DNA of 64,000 nt, taken from positions 62,001 to 126,000 of the forward strand of contig JAUJYZ010000796.1 in NCBI GenBank assembly GCA_033675265.1, read 5' to 3'. Source of the DNA: Actinostola sp. cb2023 (Eukaryota > Cnidaria > Anthozoa > Actiniaria > Actinostolidae). The translations under genes were made by a program, and so were the position numbers. This document shows, in pieces, positions 58,873 through 64,000 of this stretch. The notes under the pieces were generated by a model. That model was given only the letters and a program-made list of their open reading frames with translations, made no database searches and was not told the origin of the DNA. Within the stretch, counting starts at the first letter, position 1. The number at the start of each line of letters is the position of its first letter.

Positions 58873-59745
58873 GACACTTCATTGTTATCATGGACAACCA
58901 GTTTGGCACATTTTGCCTTGGACAATTGGTGGTTCTCATTGTGTGACCACATCTTTCACAGTGGGCTAAAACGCTGGCTGTTGCTTGGAGAGGTCTTCTA
59001 GAGCAGTTCGATCAACTATAGAAGGTTTCAACATTTTCCACAGAATAATTATTTGGAACTGTGATAATGGCGGTATCAGATGCCACGGTTTCAATTGCAG
59101 GTACTGGTATTGCTTCAAGGCCGGTCTCTGCATCATGTGTTGGTGTTATGATCGTACGTGCGCTAGTGGATAATTTCTTTTGGTCCCCCCATGAACTTGA
59201 ACTGGAGTTAGTTGGTAAACGGTTCCTGTTTGAACTTGAGAGATGTAATCTTCCCACAAATTGAGGGTGATGGTCCCAGGTGTATATGCAAGAGAGGCTT
59301 GAGCTACCTTTACTTTCTTGAAGCCGACAAGTGAGGTTTCGCTTATGTGTAGAACTTTGCCAACGAAAGTGATGGCATCCCATTCGTTTGCAGACTGCAA
59401 AATTTCTTGAACTTGCAAACTTCTAATTGATGTTGATTGGTCGACATATTGAAACGAATATTCTGTTGGAAAGGGATGCCATACATTTGTCATAGCATTG
59501 ATGATAATCTTCTCTTTAACTGGTGTGTACGTATACTTCTGGATTTTAACAGGAGTGTGACTGCTTTCACTATCGCGCAGTATTGGTCTCTTGTTTTTGG
59601 AATAAAGTAAAGCCTCTTGAGTTTCGTCGGTACTTTTTTGCAAGGTAAGGGTAGCGTAGTCTACAGTGTTTTTCCTGTTTTGCTTCGTCGGAGATAAATT
59701 GTGAACATAGGCTATGATACTAGTGTTTCCTGATGTTTTTTTCAT
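58873..59745 (-). pseudogene. RPA1-like OB-fold protein, broken
   Basis: MKKTSGNTSIIAYVHNLSPT, EALLYSKNKRPIL, HTPVKIQKYTYTP, then an OB-fold of RPA type (EWDAITFVGKVLHISETSL, VKVAQASLAYTPGTITLNLW, EDYISQVQTGTVYQL), SWGDQKKLSTSARTII after a frameshift near 59195, and a zinc-ribbon trace (HCERCGHTMRTTNC, then KCAKLVVHDNNE in another frame). Proteins of this plan bind single-stranded DNA and occur as repeated genes in cnidarians, some with Helitron-type elements. The 3' end is cut by the LINE at 58872. Further breaks lie near 59010 and 58920. Confidence 0.55.
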
Positions 59746-60390
59746 TCATATTGAATTTGACTAACGGAGTAAGCACAATTACGTTGCTTGTCAGTTCCTC
59801 TATGTGAGTTGTAAGTGTCTTTACGAGATCGTGCACCTGTTTATACTCCCAAGGCGGATCGAAATGAAAAGATGTTGATTGGTTGAAACTTTATGCGAAC
59901 GTCTGAGAAAATCGGAGGTAGGATCCAAAACCCATTTCCAGTCCCTTTGCGTGTTCTTGTGTGGGTTTCGTCAGTTGATGCTGTGAAAAGAGAAATTCAA
60001 AACAATAATTAAATTGATTATGGAATTATGAGTTTGAGAATTATGAGAATTATTTATGGAAGGTATGAGTTTGTTGATATATTGAAAAAGTTAAAGACTG
60101 ACCTTTTTATGGTCGAGAGTGTGCGATGTGTCAAGGTTCTTCCTAGTAACCTTTGCTTTAAATCGTGGCTTTCATCAAAGCAAGAAGGCAAGAAGTGCTT
60201 GGAGCAGAGATGGGGTTTTGAGGGAAGGTTTTACTTGGGGCGACCTGTGAGATGTATCCATTGTTTACGTAACTTTAGCTTGTTTTTGCCCGTCGGTATT
60301 GCATGGAAAGATATCCCGAATTCTTTATTTCCGAGTGACCGGAACACCCAAAGGCAACACAATGAGGCATCAAAGGTATACATGTTTCCG
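59746..60390. other. Gap between OB-fold pseudogene and plus-strand LINE
   Basis: No exon supported. A plus-strand frame at 60028-60402 lacks any recognised motif and runs into the LINE out of frame. Confidence 0.4.
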
Positions 60391-62047
60391 GCAAAGATAT
60401 AAAGATCAGCCAATATGCCGATGATACAACTTTAATTTTAGATGATTCAAAAACATCCTTTCTCTCTACCCTAACAGAACTAGACCTTTTTAGCCAAATA
60501 TCAGGCCTGAAGTTGAACGAGAAAAAAACGGAAGCCCTCTGGATCGGCTCCCGATCTGGGAGCCAGGAACTTCTCTGCCCAGAAAGAAACTTAAAATGGG
60601 TTAGAAATCAAATCAAATTTTTAGGCACCTGGATATCAACTGACCCGGAATTAACTCTGAACCTAAATTATGAAGAAAAAAATGGTAAAAATTCGAAACT
60701 CCTTAAGCTGCTGGGAACTACGGCGCTTAAGTCTACTAGGAAAAATTGTTGTACTAAAAAGCTTGATACTGTCACAACTTGTTTACATACTCTCCTCCTT
60801 ACCAACATCTCACCGCGCCTTAAAAGAAATCAATAGCATCTTTTACCGATTTCTTTGGAATGGAAAAAATGATAAGATTAAACGAAATATCATGATAAAT
60901 GAATATGAAAACGGAGGTGAAAAAAATGATAGATTTAGAATCTTTTAATAAAGCCCTTAAATCGTCCTGGATAAAAAAGTACCTAGACAAAGAAAACAAA
61001 GGAAAATGGAAACTACTTTTTGACATTGAACTTCAAAAATACGGTAAGACAGACCTTTTTAGAGGAAACCTAAGCAAAAATGATTTTTTGAAACGTTTCC
61101 ATATAGATGACACATTTGTAAAAGAAACTATCCAAATTTGGACAGAAGTCAATTATGACGACCAAATAAGATCCATCGACCATTTTCAATCCCAGAAACT
61201 CTGGAACAACTCCCTCATAAAAGTAGAAAATCAGCCAATATACTACAGATCATGGTCCTTGAAAGGAATTGAAATAATTAAAGATGTAATGAAAGACGAA
61301 ACAACTTTTTTAACCTTTCCAGATTTCCAAGAAAAATTTGATATAAAAACGAACTTCCTACTTTTTTATGGCCTAATTGCTTCCATAAAGTCTTTAAGAA
61401 AACTGGAAAAAAATCAAATCGCATCCAAACATGAAAGCTGCAATGAAAGTTTTTTTGAAAAATTTAAAAAAGCAAAGAAACCAAATAGAATAGTGTACCA
61501 AAAACTTGTCACTTCTAAGCAGAGTTTCCCAAAAAAAAGCCAGGAAAAATGGTGCAACGACTGTAATTTATCAAATGAAAACATGAACTGGAAAACAGTT
61601 TATAAACTTCCTTTCCGCTGCACTAATATTTCGGAACTTATCATTTTTCAATTTAACTTGTTACAACGAAGATTGGCAACAAATGACTTTTTAAATAAAA
61701 TAGGAGTCAAAGAAGACTTTCTTTGTACTTTCTGTAAAGAGGAAAAAGAAACTCTAATCCATATATTTTGGCTTTGTAAAAAAACACAAGATTTCTGGAA
61801 ACTTTTCGACATGTGGCTAAAAGAAAACAAAATTTTTCTAAAACTAAATACCCTTTCACCAGATATAATTCTCGGTATAAAAACAGAAGCCTTCTCTAAT
61901 AACCAACAATATCTTTACACCCTGGTAGCAAGATACTATATTTGGATCTGCAGGTCACGAGAATTATCTCCTAGAATTGAAGGTTTCAGGAATCTATTAG
62001 AAAGCTTATTGCAATTCCATATAAAAATCCAAACAAACTGCCGATAA
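60391..62047 (+). pseudogene. L1-like LINE 3' half (RT motif C to stop), 5'-truncated
   Basis: Starts inside the RT at GKDIKISQYADDTTLIL (YADD near 60403-60435), then GLKLNEKKTEALWIGS, IKFLGTWISTDPELTLNL, then in shifted frames LLGKIVVLKSLILSQLVY and MIDLESFNKALKSSWIKKYL. It ends with a zf-RVT-like motif (FLCTFCKEEKETLIHIFWLC) and QTNCR-stop. Frame changes near 60680 and at the A-run near 60920. The 382-codon C-terminal frame (60899-62047) is intact. 62048-62245 is its AT/T-rich 3' UTR, followed by GATA/TA repeats. Confidence 0.8.
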
Positions 62048-62245
62048 TACCTAAACCTTTTTGTTTCTCAAACAATGTTTAATTTCACCCTTCTCTTATT
62101 TGACAAATTAGAAAACCATGCCCCTCCTTTCCATTTTGGACATTTCAGTGATATATAGGCAAGCCTCCTTTTCTTTCCCTTTTACTTGTGTGTATTGTAT
62201 CTTTCTCCTTTTCTTTTCTTCTTATCATGGGAAATAAATTTTGAA

Positions 62246-62291
62246 TAAGACCACATATATAGATAGATGATAATATACATATATATATATA
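62246..62291 (+). repeat. TA/GATA-rich microsatellite at the LINE tail
   Basis: 'ag-ATAG-ATGATAATATAC-(AT)n' directly after the LINE 3' UTR and before the satellite array. Confidence 0.6.
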
Positions 62292-64000
62292 TGAGACGTG
62301 TTTAAATAAAAGGAGTCTAAAGTCATTAGACCCATTTGATGTTCTCAGGTTGCTTTTGATTTTTGTCACCTAACGTTTGAATTGATCAATATCACAAGTT
62401 GATTAGGCTATACCCTTTCTGTAAAAACAACTCTCAGTCTATTTTCACTGCAGAACGATGCAAAAATCGATTCTCATGCAATCCGCGCGCATTCATACTT
62501 ACAGTATGTACAACGCATGCACGTAGTAATGCTTGCCAGTTGAGGACGAGCACATGTCATGCAGCAAGCACCACCAACATCTGTCCTTTCAACGCAAGTC
62601 TGCAAGATGATGCAAAAGTAAACGTATGAGCTATCTTCTTGACAATAGATCGACAAAATACCTCAAACAATCCAATAACTCGGACATGCGCGTCGGTTGA
62701 TTGCCATGCTGATGAAACTGACAGCTATTATTATCACCAATGATAGACAGTGAGACGTGTTTAAATAAAAGGAGTCTAAAGTCATTAGACCCATTTGATG
62801 TTCTCAGGTTGCTTTTGATTTTTGCCACCTAACGTTTGAATTGATCAATATCACAAGTTGATTAGGCTATACCCTTTCTGTAAAAACAACTCTCAGTCTA
62901 TTTTCACTGCAGAACGATGCAAAAATCGATTCTCATGCAATCCGCGCGCATTCATACTTACAGTATGTACAACGCATGCACGTAGTAATGCTTGCCAGTT
63001 GAGGACGAGCACATGTCATGCAGCAAGCACCACCAACATCTGTCCTTTCAACGCAAGTCTGCAAGATGATGCAAAAGTAAACGTATGAGCTATCTTCTTG
63101 ACAATAGATCGACAAAATACCTCAAACAATCCAATAACTCGGACATGCGCGTCGGTTGATTGCCATGCTGATGAAACTGACAGCTATTATTATCACCAAT
63201 GATAGACAGTGAGACGTGTTTAAATAAAAGGAGTCTAAAGTCATTAGACCCATTTGATGTTCTCAGGTTGCTTTTGATTTTTGCCACCTAACGTTTGAAT
63301 TGATCAATATCACAAGTTGATTAGGCTATACCCTTTTTGTAAAAACAACTCTCAGTCTATTTTCACTGCAGAACGATGCAAAAATCGATTCTCATGCAAT
63401 CCGCGCGCATTCATACTTACAGTATGTACAACGCATGCACGTAGAAATGCTTGCCAGTTGAGGACGAGCACATGTCATGCAGCAAGCACCACCAACATCT
63501 GTCCTTTCAACGCAAGTCTGCAAGATGATGCAAAAGTAAACGTATGAGCTATCTTCTTGACAATAGATCGACAAAATACCTCAAACAATCCAATAACTCG
63601 GACATGCGCGTCGGTTGATTGCCATGCTGATGAAACTGACAGCTATTATTATCACCAATGATAGACAGTGAGACGTGTTTAAATAAAAGGAGTCTAAAGT
63701 CATTAGACCCATTTGATGTTCTCAGGTTGCTTTTGATTTTTGCCACCTAACGTTTGAATTGATCAATATCACAAGTTGATTAGGCTATACCCTTTTTGTA
63801 AAAACAACTCTCAGTCTATTTTCACTGCAGAACGATGCAAAAATCGATTCTCATGCAATCCGCGCGCATTCATACTTACAGTATGTACAACGCATGCACG
63901 TAGTAATGCTTGCCAGTTGAGGACGAGCACATGTCATGCAGCAAGCACCACCAACATCTGTCCTTTCAACGCAAGTCTGCAAGATGATGCAAAAGTAAAC
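62292..64000 (+). repeat. 459-bp satellite array, 3.7 copies, open at window end
   Basis: Units start GAGACGTGTTTAAATAAAAG at 62292, 62751, 63210 and 63669, exactly 459 bp apart, with only a few base changes. The array continues past 64,000. Each unit includes 'gtctaaagtcattagac' (palindromic) and 'ccgcgcgcattc'. The short ORFs in each unit have no homology I can see. Confidence 0.95.

Noticed and set aside
58677..58952. 91-aa ORF overlapping LINE ORF1
   Set aside because: Its first half is the out-of-frame zinc-ribbon trace of the OB-fold pseudogene and its second half is a shadow of ORF1.
60028..60402. Plus-strand 124-aa ORF
   Set aside because: No domain, no splice signals, and it ends out of frame in the LINE.
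34866..62047. Twin-priming inversion joining the minus-strand LINE 5' half and the plus-strand 3' half
   Set aside because: About 1.5 kb with an unrelated OB-fold pseudogene lies between the halves; two separate insertions are simpler.
63525..63645. C-box (GATGATG) and D-box (CTGA) words in the satellite, as in a snoRNA
   Set aside because: The terminal stem is missing and the words are common at this length; coincidence is more likely.
63630..63650. Hammerhead-ribozyme-like CTGATGAAAC in each satellite unit
   Set aside because: There is no stem II between CTGATGA and GAAA and no matching stems I/III, so the fold cannot form.
62399..63746. Repeated 60-76-codon ORFs on both strands of the satellite, one Cys-rich (minus)
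   Set aside because: They are copied by the array, have no start context or splice logic, overlap on both strands and match nothing I know.

Overview
This is a eukaryotic, AT-rich window dominated by transposable elements. Candidate genes have short GT-AG introns. The mix of elements points to a cnidarian, most likely an anthozoan such as a stony coral: a CR1-like LINE with a 2A-like peptide, a BEL/Pao LTR element, L1-like LINEs, MULE, THAP-DDE and Myb/SANT genes, TTAA-flanked MITEs, and a long protein with an XPG-like core. The organism call rests on recalled family distributions, not on a database search. No bacterial operons, CRISPR array, tRNA or rRNA was seen.

Layout. 1-7.4 kb: a two-exon gene of unknown function with a MITE in its intron, a broken Myb/SANT gene, a MULE-type transposase pseudogene split by an 860-bp inverted-repeat element, and a fragment of an XPG-core transposon protein. 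7.5-10.2 kb: a CR1/L2-like LINE with a 2A-like motif and a damaged reverse transcriptase. 11.4-12.8 kb: a THAP plus DDE transposase with two single-base frameshifts. 13.5-18.9 kb: minus-strand exons of an unnamed repeated family ending in a SAP domain, with a Myb/SANT gene nested on the plus strand. 19.2-24.2 kb: a minisatellite, two Gypsy integrase fragments and an L1-like RT remnant. 28.5-33.8 kb: a seven-exon gene with an N-terminal SAM domain, the best candidate for a host-type gene, facing a C2H2 zinc-finger exon across a short shared upstream region.

34.9-58.9 kb is a stack of nested insertions in one L1-like LINE on the minus strand. Its ORF1 and endonuclease lie at 56.7-58.9 kb. A 14.6-kb segment with ~280-bp inverted ends and TTAA target duplications (42,111-56,703) splits it, and the codons on the two sides join in frame with one TTAA removed. 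Further along, two abutting TTAA MITEs split it again, and one of these holds a BEL/Pao element (35,509-41,443) with two LTRs, a tRNA-Arg primer site, a PPT and a 5-bp duplication. The 14.6-kb segment itself contains a ~4.2-kb element with hAT-like ends and a complete 6.59-kb element (47,858-54,448, TSD TTA). That last element carries a five-exon gene for a ~1,475-residue protein with a FEN/XPG-like nuclease core and a cysteine-rich tail. It resembles the Academ class and is the most interesting object here.

58.9-64 kb: an RPA-like OB-fold pseudogene, the 3' half of another L1-like LINE on the plus strand, and a 459-bp satellite array running off the end. Nearly every TE gene carries one or a few single-base frameshifts, so most are recent pseudogenes, unless some indels are assembly errors.
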